This document shows positions 1-7,320 of a stretch of 64,000 bases of DNA, one piece after another; within the stretch, counting starts at the first letter, position 1; each line of letters starts with the position of its first letter. The stretch is from contig OZ252290.1 of NCBI GenBank assembly GCA_965250105.1, forward strand, positions 434,001-498,000, read 5' to 3'. The translations under genes and the position numbers were made by a program. The notes below the pieces were generated by a model, which was not told where the DNA came from, made no database searches, and saw only the letters and a program-made list of their open reading frames with translations. The DNA comes from JBCBSK01 sp965250105 (GTDB lineage: Bacteria > Pseudomonadota > Alphaproteobacteria > Rhizobiales > Tepidamorphaceae).

Positions 1-2
1 GG

Positions 3-95
3 CGCCTCGCGGCGGATCTTCTGGCCGACCGGCTCGGCTTCCTGGCTGATCGCGGCGTGACGCGTGTCAGGCTCGTGACGGAACAGGCGCGATGA
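3..95 (+). CDS. exbD: ExbD/TolR-family biopolymer transport protein, C-terminal end only
   Basis: Only the last 30 residues are in the window, ending in ...LADRGVTRVRLVTEQAR. ExbD proteins end in a similar way, with a helix followed by a short strand of the type AGVxxVxLVTE in the periplasmic domain. The stop TGA (93-95) overlaps the ATG of the tonB gene (92-94) as ATGA, so the two are translationally coupled. ExbB-ExbD uses the proton-motive force to energise TonB, and the adjacency supports the call. The fragment is too short to exclude TolR. Confidence 0.6.
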   Translation, partial: RLAADLLADRLGFLADRGVTRVRLVTEQAR

Positions 96-1114
96 TGCGC
101 GCGCGGCTTCTCTGGCCCGTGGCGATCGGGCTGTCCGTCGCGGCCCATGTCGTCGCGGTCATCACGCTGACGCCCGAGGCGACGCCGCCCCAGCATCTCG
201 GTGGCGGCAGCATGCAGGCGACCATCCTGTCGATCGCCTCCCTGGGCGGCGAGATGGCCGAACCGGTTTCCGAGGAACCAGAAACAGCGGAAACGGTGGC
301 AAACACCGCCATCCCTTCCGAGACCGACAGCATCGACCAGGCGACAATGCCCGTTATCGAGCCGGCCGCATCGGTGGTCGAAACGGTATCGGCGCGCGCT
401 GTCGCGTTAGAGGCGCCGCGCATCGTGGAGATGGTCGAGGCCGCCACGCCGAACCTCGTCGCGCCGAGCGCGCCGGGCCTGACGCAGCCGGTCGCCCAGA
501 CCGACATCCCCCCGCCGGCCGAAACAGTGAGCCCGGCGACGGAGCCGGTGGCCGCGACATCCTTTCTGCTCAACCCGCCGATGCCGCGCGACATGCCGGA
601 GGCGGTGCGGGAGCGCCGTCGCGTCGCCGCCGCCGAAGCCGAGCGCCAGCGCCAGGAACGGCAGGCGCGCCGCGCCGAGGCCGAGCGGCAGCGCCAGGCC
701 GAACAGGCGCAGGCTCGGCAGCAACAGGCCCAGAGAGCGGCATCGGGCGGCGGCGCGACGGGCGGCACGCGGTCGGCCGCTTCGGCGCCGTCGTCATCGG
801 CGCCGAGCCCGCGCGCCGACAGCGGAGCGGCGGCGGAAAACTATGCCGGCCGGGTCATTCGTCATTTGCGGCGTCATCAGCGCTATCCGGCCGAGGCGCG
901 CCGCAACGGTATCCGCGGCGCGGTGAGCCTGCGCTTCACGCTGGCGTCGAACGGATCGGTCACCGGCGCCGGCATCGCGCGCGGCTCGGGCCATGCGGTG
1001 CTCGATCAGGAAGTGATGCGCATGGTCCGTCGCGCCAACCCCTTCCCGGCCATTCCGGCCAGCGTCGGGCGCAACAGCATGTCCTTCACGGTGACGATCC
1101 GCTTCCGACAATAA
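92..1114 (+). CDS. tonB: TonB family energy transducer
   Basis: 340 residues with the TonB layout. An N-terminal membrane anchor (about residues 8-28) comes first, then a long periplasmic spacer rich in Ala, Pro, Glu and Val. A charged Arg/Gln/Ala-rich helix spans about 170-220 and a Ser/Gly/Ala linker follows. The C-terminal TonB domain (about 250-340) contains YPAEARRNGIRGAVSLRF and ends in a VTIRFRQ strand. TonB carries energy from ExbBD in the inner membrane to outer-membrane receptors for iron chelates or cobalamin. The start overlaps the stop of the ExbD-like gene. The spacer is unusual in having little of the Glu-Pro/Lys-Pro repeat seen in E. coli TonB. The receptor it serves is not in the window. 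Confidence 0.88.
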   Translation: MMRARLLWPVAIGLSVAAHVVAVITLTPEATPPQHLGGGSMQATILSIASLGGEMAEPVSEEPETAETVANTAIPSETDSIDQATMPVIEPAASVVETVSARAVALEAPRIVEMVEAATPNLVAPSAPGLTQPVAQTDIPPPAETVSPATEPVAATSFLLNPPMPRDMPEAVRERRRVAAAEAERQRQERQARRAEAERQRQAEQAQARQQQAQRAASGGGATGGTRSAASAPSSSAPSPRADSGAAAENYAGRVIRHLRRHQRYPAEARRNGIRGAVSLRFTLASNGSVTGAGIARGSGHAVLDQEVMRMVRRANPFPAIPASVGRNSMSFTVTIRFRQ

Positions 1115-1124
1115 GGCTGGACAG

Positions 1125-1145
1125 CCGGGCCTCGCCGAGGCCCGG
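1125..1145. terminator. GC-rich hairpin between convergent genes
   Basis: CCGGGCCT (1125-1132), a 5-nt loop, then AGGCCCGG (1138-1145) form a perfect 8-bp stem. It lies in the 40-nt space between the stop of tonB and the stop of the convergent leftward gene. There is no T-run, so it may act as a bidirectional 3'-end or stability hairpin rather than a classical intrinsic terminator. Confidence 0.5.
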
Positions 1146-1154
1146 TCAATCAGC

Positions 1155-2708
1155 TCAGCCGCAGCAATTGCCCTTCAGACGCGGCGCCTCGACGCCGCTA
1201 TGGTCGCAGCAGCCGCCCTGCCAGAACTCGGCGCCGGCGCCGGTGCAGTATTTGTTGTTGGCCTCGACCATCTTCATGAACATGGGATGGTAGTTGCGGC
1301 AGATATTGAGTTCGTCCTTTACCCATTTCAGCGGGTCGGCGACATAATGCTCGCGATAATCGCCGGGCATGTTGAGGCCGGGCACCGCCGGGTTCCAGCT
1401 CTCGTCGAGCCACAATTCCGGGTCGCCATAATTCGCCGCGACCTTGCGGATCTGCGGGTCATCGAGCGCCAGAAGCCGGCCGTTCTCGATCAGAAGCTCG
1501 TTGTCGCCTTCCCGCTCCAGCGCATAGGTCGGGAAATAGAGATGCAGGTGCCAGTGGCCGACGAGATGGCCCATGCGCGCCGCCCGGCGCTCGTCCATCG
1601 ACGAGATGATGGTGCCGAAGCCCATATGGATGACGCCCGAGCGCACCCGCTCATAGAGGCAGTTGACGAAGCCGGACGGGAAATCCTTGCGCGGCCTGTG
1701 GATATGCGGATTGGTGCCGATCGAGGCTTCCCACCAATGCATCAGCCCCTTGCCGGGGAAGCCCGGATATTCGATGTCCTTGGTGCGCTCCATGACGTCG
1801 CGCAGCTTGTCGCCGAATTCACCACCGGCATTGATCTGGGTGATCTTGGAATCCTCGACGATGAGCTGGGTCCAGTCGCAGGGCGCGATATGGTTCGTCG
1901 TGCCGGCGATAACGCCATTGCCGTCTTCCTTGCCCTTGAGATAGATCCACGGCCGGCCGGTGATGTGGCCCGGCAGATAGGTGGCGCCGAATTTCGGATT
2001 GCCTTCCCAGGTCCGGTTGACGATGTCGGGATTGTAGAACTCGCGCCGGCTGTCCCAATAGCCGTCGTGATTGGTGAAGGTGATGTCGGTGCCTTCGGGA
2101 TCGGTGATGCGGGCGCGGCGGGTGGTGCGCACCCGGTCCCAGGTCCAGCGGTCCAGCGCGGTGAGCAGTTCGGCCGGCATGGTATGCGCCGGCGAGGCCA
2201 GGATCTCCGGCGTGATGAACGGCATGCGCTGGATCTTGACATATTTGTCGGTCAGCACCGGGCCGCCATAGCCCATGAAGATCTTGTCATATTCCTGCTT
2301 GGCGGCCGCCTCTTCCCACTCGTCCATCCATTCGGCGAGTTCCTGGGTGCGGAACAGGTAGTAGTCGACCTCGTCGGCGCCGACCCACTCCTTAATCGGC
2401 CCGCGATCGATATACTTGATCTCGTATTTGATCTGGTGGCGTTCGAGGATCTTCTTGCACGCCTCGATCACCATCGGGTCGTGCCAATTGTCGACCTTGA
2501 GCAGGACCCGTTCGCCCGGCTTGAGATCCCAGCAGGCGTTCAGGCCGTGATTGTAGGGCCGGCGCGCGACATGTTCGAGATAGGGCAGAAGCTGGTCGGA
2601 ATGGGTGATCTCGACATAGGGCGGGCAGCGCGGCGGACGCGTTTCGGCGAGCGGCGGACTGTCGAACCGCGGCACGTCGGGGGCTGTCTTGGCGGTGCGG
2701 TCCAGCAT
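1155..2708 (-). CDS. M29-like metalloenzyme (aminopeptidase T / NicX superfamily), function unknown
   Basis: 517 residues. The central part resembles the M29 (AmpT) fold, with VIEACKKILER near 80, EASIGTNP near 327, HMGFG near 361 and HWHLH at 385-389. In M29 peptidases and in the dioxygenase NicX the metal ligands sit in E-x-(x)-GIGxN, H-x-x-x-G and H-x-D motifs. Here the last motif reads H-x-H, so the metal site is altered. The C-terminal 30 residues contain five cysteines (C, CC, CC) and a His, which M29 enzymes lack. It is about 100-150 residues longer than typical M29 proteins. It is the last gene of the leftward TRAP operon, 58 nt after dctM, so it probably acts on the imported compound or its product. 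Peptidase activity is not supported; a hydrolase or ring-cleaving oxygenase role is only an inference. Confidence 0.6.
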   Translation of the reverse strand: MLDRTAKTAPDVPRFDSPPLAETRPPRCPPYVEITHSDQLLPYLEHVARRPYNHGLNACWDLKPGERVLLKVDNWHDPMVIEACKKILERHQIKYEIKYIDRGPIKEWVGADEVDYYLFRTQELAEWMDEWEEAAAKQEYDKIFMGYGGPVLTDKYVKIQRMPFITPEILASPAHTMPAELLTALDRWTWDRVRTTRRARITDPEGTDITFTNHDGYWDSRREFYNPDIVNRTWEGNPKFGATYLPGHITGRPWIYLKGKEDGNGVIAGTTNHIAPCDWTQLIVEDSKITQINAGGEFGDKLRDVMERTKDIEYPGFPGKGLMHWWEASIGTNPHIHRPRKDFPSGFVNCLYERVRSGVIHMGFGTIISSMDERRAARMGHLVGHWHLHLYFPTYALEREGDNELLIENGRLLALDDPQIRKVAANYGDPELWLDESWNPAVPGLNMPGDYREHYVADPLKWVKDELNICRNYHPMFMKMVEANNKYCTGAGAEFWQGGCCDHSGVEAPRLKGNCCG

Positions 2709-2766
2709 GTCAGTTTTCCTTTCCCGTCAGGCGGCGCGCGCCGCGATGAATGAGCCCGGGCCGGCC

Positions 2767-4107
2767 TCAGAGCAGGCTCGGCAGCCACAAGGATAGATTG
2801 GGCACGCCGAGGATCATGGCGAGCACGAAGATCTCGATCAGCAGGAACCAGGCGATGCCGACGAAGATGGTTTCGAGTTTCACGCTGTCTCCGACGATCG
2901 ACTTGATCACGAAGACATTGAGCCCAATGGGCGGCGTGACGAGCCCTATCTCCAGAAGCTTGACCACCACGACGCCGAACCAGATCAGCGACAGGCCGTA
3001 ATTCTCGACGATCGGGATCGTCAGCGGCAGGGTCAACAGGATGATCCCGATCGGGTCGAGGAACATGCCGAGGATCAGATACATGACGACGATCACCGCC
3101 AGGACGACGAACATCGAGGCGTCGACATGGGTGATCCAGTCGGTGATGGCGCCCGACAGGCCGGTCAGCGCGATGAAGCTGACATAGATCTTGCCGCCGA
3201 TCGCGATAGCGAAGATCATCGACGACTGGAACACGGTCTCGCGCAGGGCGGCGACGATCTTGCCGAAATCGAGCCGCCCGAGCAGAAGGCCGAGCGTCAG
3301 CGTCGCATAGGCGCCGATGCCGGCGGCCTCGGTGGGCGTGAAGAAGCCGCCATAGATGCCGCCGATCACCATGACGAAGATCGCGACGATGGCCCAGCAG
3401 CGCCCGAGCGCCTGCCAGCGTTCGGCCCGGCTGATGTCCTCATCCGGTTTTGGCGCCGCGCTCGGCTTGAGCCGCGCCCAGATGAAGATGACGAGGAGAT
3501 AGGCGGCGAGCGACAGCAGGCCGGGAATGATCGCCGCGATGAACAAGCGCGAAATCGACTGTTCGGCGAACACGCCATAGAGAATGAACAGGATCGAGGG
3601 CGGGATCAGCGAGCCGAGCGTGCCGCCGATGGCGACCGATCCGGCCGCGAGCGACTTCGAATAGCCGAAGCGCAGCATCTCTGGAATGGCGATCCGGCCC
3701 ATGGCGGCGGCGCAGGCGACCGAGGATCCGGTGATCGCCGAAAACCCGCCGCAGCCGACGACCGACGCCATCGCGACCCCACCCGACAATCGCGCGAGCC
3801 ACAGTCGCGCCGCGCGATAGATGTCGGTGGTGAAGCCGGCCTCATAGGCGAGATGGCCCATCAGGATGAACAGCGGCACCGTCGAGAGCGAAAAGCCGGT
3901 GATGAAGGAATAGGGCCCGTTGCCGATCAGCGACAGGGTCGGCCGCCAGGCGGCATCCGGGTTGAAATCGCCACCCGGACGCCAGGCGAAGATGATGAAG
4001 ATACCGACCGAGGCGGTGATGCCGAGGGCGGCCGCGATGGGCACCCTCAGGGCGAGCAGGACGAGCGTCGCGCTAAGCGCGACGGCACCGACGAGAAGAG
4101 GATCCAT
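2767..4107 (-). CDS. dctM: TRAP transporter large permease subunit (DctM)
   Basis: 446 residues, the usual DctM length, almost entirely hydrophobic with about 12 predicted membrane helices. Family landmarks are visible: PLFILMGHLAYEAGF near 75, GCGGFSAITGSSVACAAAMG near 120, GGTLGSLIPPSILFILYG near 160 and LGMFLDPIGIILLTLP near 345. DctM is the ion-coupled translocation channel of TRAP carriers. The DctQ gene ends 6 nt upstream, so the two are co-transcribed. The substrate class cannot be read from this subunit. Confidence 0.95.
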   Translation of the reverse strand: MDPLLVGAVALSATLVLLALRVPIAAALGITASVGIFIIFAWRPGGDFNPDAAWRPTLSLIGNGPYSFITGFSLSTVPLFILMGHLAYEAGFTTDIYRAARLWLARLSGGVAMASVVGCGGFSAITGSSVACAAAMGRIAIPEMLRFGYSKSLAAGSVAIGGTLGSLIPPSILFILYGVFAEQSISRLFIAAIIPGLLSLAAYLLVIFIWARLKPSAAPKPDEDISRAERWQALGRCWAIVAIFVMVIGGIYGGFFTPTEAAGIGAYATLTLGLLLGRLDFGKIVAALRETVFQSSMIFAIAIGGKIYVSFIALTGLSGAITDWITHVDASMFVVLAVIVVMYLILGMFLDPIGIILLTLPLTIPIVENYGLSLIWFGVVVVKLLEIGLVTPPIGLNVFVIKSIVGDSVKLETIFVGIAWFLLIEIFVLAMILGVPNLSLWLPSLL

Positions 4108-4113
4108 GTCCGG

Positions 4114-4665
4114 CTACACCTCTTCCGGCGGGCTTGAATGCGACGATGACGGCGCGCCGCCCTTGCCGGTGACGAAGGTGTGCAGCCCGGCGATGATCGA
4201 CACGGCGAGGCGGATCACGAACAGGCTGATGCCGACCGCGAACACGACCTTCATCGGCCAGGTCAGGATTTCGAGCCGGCCGTCATAATAGGTGCCCTGG
4301 CTGATCTCGCGCGGCAGCCTCTGGGCCACCATGAAGCCGATGGCGCCGAAGAACAGCAGCATGATCAGCGAGCCGAAGGCCCGCAACAGGCCGAGCCCGC
4401 GCGGCGGCAGCCAGTTGGTCGTCACCGTCACCTCGATATGGCCGCGCCGGCTTTCGATATAGGCCAGCGGCAGGGCGATGACGCAGACCATCAAAAGCCC
4501 AACCATGATCAGATCGTCGGGAATCGGCTCGTTGAACAATTGCCGGCCGAGGACCGAGGCGGTGACGATGCCGCCCATGATCAGGAGAGCGATCCCGGCG
4601 ACGATGACGGCGAGCCGTTCGAGAAGGCCGAGCAGGCCGAGAAACAGGGAGATCGCGCCGGTCAT
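4114..4665 (-). CDS. dctQ: TRAP transporter small permease subunit (DctQ)
   Basis: 183 residues with four hydrophobic segments (about 20-42, 53-72, 100-120 and 145-165). The family feature ESRRGHIEVTV lies after the second helix. DctQ pairs with DctM to form the membrane part of a TRAP transporter and helps dock the binding protein. It sits between dctP, 179 nt upstream across a hairpin-rich gap, and dctM, 6 nt downstream. The C-terminal tail (about 168-183) is Ser/Pro-rich and probably cytoplasmic. Confidence 0.92.
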   Translation of the reverse strand: MTGAISLFLGLLGLLERLAVIVAGIALLIMGGIVTASVLGRQLFNEPIPDDLIMVGLLMVCVIALPLAYIESRRGHIEVTVTTNWLPPRGLGLLRAFGSLIMLLFFGAIGFMVAQRLPREISQGTYYDGRLEILTWPMKVVFAVGISLFVIRLAVSIIAGLHTFVTGKGGAPSSSHSSPPEEV

Positions 4666-4710
4666 GAAAAATCGTCTGTCATGCGTGCGGTAGGGAAGCG
4701 GCAGAAGCTC

Positions 4711-4732
4711 GCCGCCCGGCCGGCCGGGCGGC
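4711..4732. repeat. Perfect 22-nt GC palindrome between dctP and dctQ
   Basis: GCCGCCCGGCC is followed directly by GGCCGGGCGGC, a perfect inverted repeat of 11 bp. It lies in the transcribed gap between the binding-protein gene and the small permease gene. Hairpins here commonly stabilise the upstream message or attenuate read-through, raising binding protein over permease. Confidence 0.6.
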
Positions 4733-4749
4733 GATGGGTCACAAAAGCG

Positions 4750-4774
4750 CCGCCGGCCGCTATGGGACCGGCGG
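4750..4774. repeat. Second stem-loop in the dctP-dctQ gap
   Basis: CCGCCGG (4750-4756) pairs with CCGGCGG (4768-4774) around an 11-nt loop. It is the first strong hairpin met by RNA polymerase after the dctP stop on the minus strand, and the longer palindrome at 4711-4732 follows. No T-run is present, so it looks like an mRNA-stability or attenuation element. Confidence 0.5.
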
Positions 4775-4844
4775 ACGGGGCGGACCGGCTTGACGCCTCA
4801 ACGCGCCTGATCAGCCGGTCCGGGCAGCGGTCAATCAGCCGCGA

Positions 4845-5924
4845 TCAGCGGTCCCAGGGATAGCCCTGGGCCTGCAGCTCGCCGCTATACTTGTCGAGCA
4901 GTTCGAGGAAATCGCTGCGGATCGCGTCGGCATCGAGGCCCTTTTCGTTGGCCTTGTCGACCCAACGCTGGGCATCTTCCTCGGCGACCTTGACGAGAGC
5001 GGCGCGCATATCGCCTTCCGGCTCGATGATCTCCATCTGATAGCCGTCGATACCGGCGGCCAGTTCGTCCCGGGTTTCGGTGCGCGAGGCATGCATGAGC
5101 TGGGCGACATGGACCGTGAAGTCGCGACCGAGTTCGTCGATCATCGCCTGCTGATCCTCGGACAGGCTGTTATAGGTGTCGAGATTCATCGCGATCCCGA
5201 AACCCAGCGTCTGGCCCATGTCGATCGCGGTGATGTAATTGGCGATCTCATACTGCTTGTAGGCCGTGACGACATAGTAATAGGTCGTCGACCCATCGAC
5301 CGAACCGTTCGACAGCGCTTCGTAGACATTGGGCTGCGACATCGAGACGGTCGAGGCGCCATAGGTCTCGAGCGCCGGCACGAAAGCGCCGGTGGCACGG
5401 ATCGTCATGCCTTCGAGATCCTTCAGCGTCGCGATCGGCTTGTCGCGCGACAGGATCTGTGTCGGGCCGGTGGTGTAATTGCCGAAATAGCGCAGATTGA
5501 AGTCTTCGGCTTCCTTGATGGCGGCCGGATTGGTGGTCATCAGCTCATAGGCCGCCATCATGCCCACCCATTCGTCGGGCAGCTGCACGGTGTCGACCGC
5601 TTCATAGACGACGAGCCGGCCCGGCGCATAGACCGGCACGATGGACGCCATGTCGGCGACGCCATCGGACAGCCCCTGGGCCGCGTCGCGCGCGCCGACC
5701 AGCGCCCCGCCCCAGACGATGTCGAGGCCGAGTTCGCCATTCGAGCGCTCGCGCATCTGTTCGTCGAGCCATTCCAGCGCGCCGGCACGGGTGCCGCGAT
5801 TGGGGCCGAATTCGGCGAAACGCAGCATGCGCATTTCCGCATCCGCGCTCGTCCAGGCGGCCGAAACGCTCAGACCGCCGACGGCGACCGCAAGCGCGAG
5901 CAAGCTGGTGGTGAGTTTCCGCAT
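4845..5924 (-). CDS. dctP: TRAP transporter substrate-binding protein (DctP family)
   Basis: 359 residues from the chosen start. A Sec signal peptide (MRKLTTSLLALAVAVGG..., cleavage near residue 23-29) is followed by a DctP-family domain. Visible features are FAEFGPNRGTRAGALEWL, GALVGARDAAQGLSDGVADM, the conserved GMTIRATG stretch with the Arg that usually binds a carboxylate, and SNGSVDGSTTYYY. An ATG at 5930 lies 3 nt from the AGGGAGG ribosome-binding site, whereas the ATG at 5924 lies about 9 nt from it; I chose 5924. The gene heads the leftward dctP-dctQ-dctM-M29-like operon and follows an operator module. The Arg suggests a carboxylate ligand. Confidence 0.92.
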   Translation of the reverse strand: MRKLTTSLLALAVAVGGLSVSAAWTSADAEMRMLRFAEFGPNRGTRAGALEWLDEQMRERSNGELGLDIVWGGALVGARDAAQGLSDGVADMASIVPVYAPGRLVVYEAVDTVQLPDEWVGMMAAYELMTTNPAAIKEAEDFNLRYFGNYTTGPTQILSRDKPIATLKDLEGMTIRATGAFVPALETYGASTVSMSQPNVYEALSNGSVDGSTTYYYVVTAYKQYEIANYITAIDMGQTLGFGIAMNLDTYNSLSEDQQAMIDELGRDFTVHVAQLMHASRTETRDELAAGIDGYQMEIIEPEGDMRAALVKVAEEDAQRWVDKANEKGLDADAIRSDFLELLDKYSGELQAQGYPWDR

Positions 5925-5971
5925 GTCCATAATCCTCCCTTCACAGATCCGTTGTCCGGACATTGCCCGGA

Positions 5972-6031
5972 ATAGCAAACGTCGCGCGTCGCAATGTCAA
6001 CAGGTAATTTTTATTTCAATTAATGAAATAA
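5972..6031 (-). promoter_or_regulatory. Operator plus promoter of the TRAP/M29-like operon
   Basis: A perfect palindrome TTATTTCA-N5-TGAAATAA occupies 6011-6031. Exactly 10 nt downstream on the minus strand is TTGACA (6000-5995), then a 17-nt spacer and TGCTAT (5977-5972) as a -10 candidate. The palindrome centre is near -57, a position typical of an activator site. The same palindrome, 10-nt spacing and ACCTG-TTGACA junction recur in front of the hydratase operon at 7076-7136. The IclR-family gene between them is the obvious regulator, and it may also autoregulate from this divergent site. Confidence 0.7.
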
Positions 6032-6205
6032 CTATGTAGCATTACCCTTAGACAAGACTCGCACCGCCCTGGCGCGTCCTTCAACCGGCGCCGATCCCCC
6101 ATGTCGCGACGGCCCGCAACCGGCCGCCCGCGGCACCTTGGGACAAGCTTATCGCAGGGCGATGACGATGACCAAGACCGCAGGATCCGGAGGAAAAACA
6201 GAACG

Positions 6206-7090
6206 ATGACATACAGCCTGATCGACCGCGCCACCGCCAATGCGGACGGCTCCGCCAACGGCGAACGGCCGGATGCCAAGCCCGGCCGGCGCGGCGACGG
6301 CGCGACCTTGCCGCGCGTTCGCGCGGTTTCCCGCGCCATCGCCATCATGCGGGCCTTCACGCCCATTGAACGCTGGCAGTCGCTGAGCTCCGTCGCCGAG
6401 AAAGCCAATCTCGATCCAGGCACCACGCGCCGCATTCTCGTCACGCTGCGCGACGAAGGCATCGTCGAACAGGATTCGAGATCGGGCCATTACGCCCTGA
6501 CCATTCAGGCCATGCGCTTCGCCAGCGCCGTGCCGGACGGCCAATCGCTCAAGGATCTCGCCAAGGATCTCTTGCGCGGGCTGGCCGACGAGGTCGGCGT
6601 AACGGCCTTTCTGTCGGTCGCGCGCACCGATGAAGCCATCTGCCTGGCGCGCTATCATGGCGAGGCGCCGGTCGAGGTGCGCTGGTGGTCAATCGGTGTC
6701 GGCCGGCCGTTCAATTGCGGCGCCGCCCCCCGCCTGCTGCTCGCCCATCTACCGGAAGAGGAGTGCGAGCGCATTCTGTCGCGCCCGCTCAAGGCGATCA
6801 CCGAAAAGAGCATCACCGATCCCAAGGCCCTGCGCGCCGAACTCGCCCGCATCCGCAACAATGGCTGGGCCTTCGCCCGCGACGACGTGGCGCTCGGCCT
6901 GTCGGCGGTGGCAGCGCCTGTGCGCGACGATCGCGGCAATCTGGTCGCCGCCATGTCGCTCGGCGGGCTGACGCCGCAGATCGTCGGCGAAGACGACGAC
7001 CGCCACGCCCCGCCACGCGCTCTGGGTCCGCTGTTGCAGTATTGCGCGCAATTGTCGGAGCGGGTTTCCTGGATTGATTTCAACGAATGA
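6206..7090 (+). CDS. IclR-family transcriptional regulator
   Basis: 294 residues from ATG 6206, which is preceded by GGAGG (6189-6193). The N-terminal winged helix-turn-helix (about 35-95) includes RAVSRAIAIMRAF, LSSVAEKANLDPGTTRRILVTL and DEGIVEQDSRSGHYAL. The C-terminal IclR effector domain (about 110-290) shows FNCGAAPRLLLAH and the family ending GWAFARDDVALGLSAVAAPV. It sits between two operons that carry identical palindromic sites, so it most likely controls both, and the inducer is probably a pathway intermediate. Its TGA stop (7088-7090) lies inside the right half of the downstream operator, an unusually compact arrangement. An ATG at 6101 gives a longer frame but has no good ribosome-binding site. 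Confidence 0.92.
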   Translation: MTYSLIDRATANADGSANGERPDAKPGRRGDGATLPRVRAVSRAIAIMRAFTPIERWQSLSSVAEKANLDPGTTRRILVTLRDEGIVEQDSRSGHYALTIQAMRFASAVPDGQSLKDLAKDLLRGLADEVGVTAFLSVARTDEAICLARYHGEAPVEVRWWSIGVGRPFNCGAAPRLLLAHLPEEECERILSRPLKAITEKSITDPKALRAELARIRNNGWAFARDDVALGLSAVAAPVRDDRGNLVAAMSLGGLTPQIVGEDDDRHAPPRALGPLLQYCAQLSERVSWIDFNE

Positions 7091-7136
7091 AATAAATCTC
7101 ACCTGTTGACATCATCAGGACGATATTCGTTACTTT
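7076..7136 (+). promoter_or_regulatory. Operator plus promoter of the hydratase/lyase operon
   Basis: GATTTCA-N5-TGAAATAA (7076-7095) is followed after 10 nt by TTGACA (7106-7111), with the same ACCTG junction as the site at 5995-6031. A weak -10 (TTACTT or TACTTT, about 7130-7136) lies 18-19 nt further on. The TGAAAT half-site includes the TGA stop codon of the regulator gene. Matching spacing in two opposite-facing promoters argues for common control. Confidence 0.7.
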
Positions 7137-7270
7137 GCCGGGAAGCGACCATCGGATGGCGATGCGCCGTCGAAGGATGCGCCGACGGAACGGGGCTGCC
7201 ACGGCGGTGGAGCGGTGCCGATCGGCAAAATCCGTGGCTGCTCTGGACATTGGGCCTATATATATGCAGA

Positions 7271-7290
7271 GCCTAATATGATGCTTAGGC
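7271..7290 (+). repeat. Inverted repeat in the hydratase operon leader
   Basis: GCCTAA (7271-7276) and TTAGGC (7285-7290) are separated by 8 nt, in an AT-richer patch that also contains a TATATATATG stretch. The element lies 30 nt before the start codon at 7321 and about 15 nt before the GGGGAGG ribosome-binding site. It could be a second operator or a leader hairpin; nothing more can be seen. Confidence 0.35.
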
Positions 7291-7320
7291 GCATGCCGCG
7301 GAACGGGGAGGAACGGCCGG

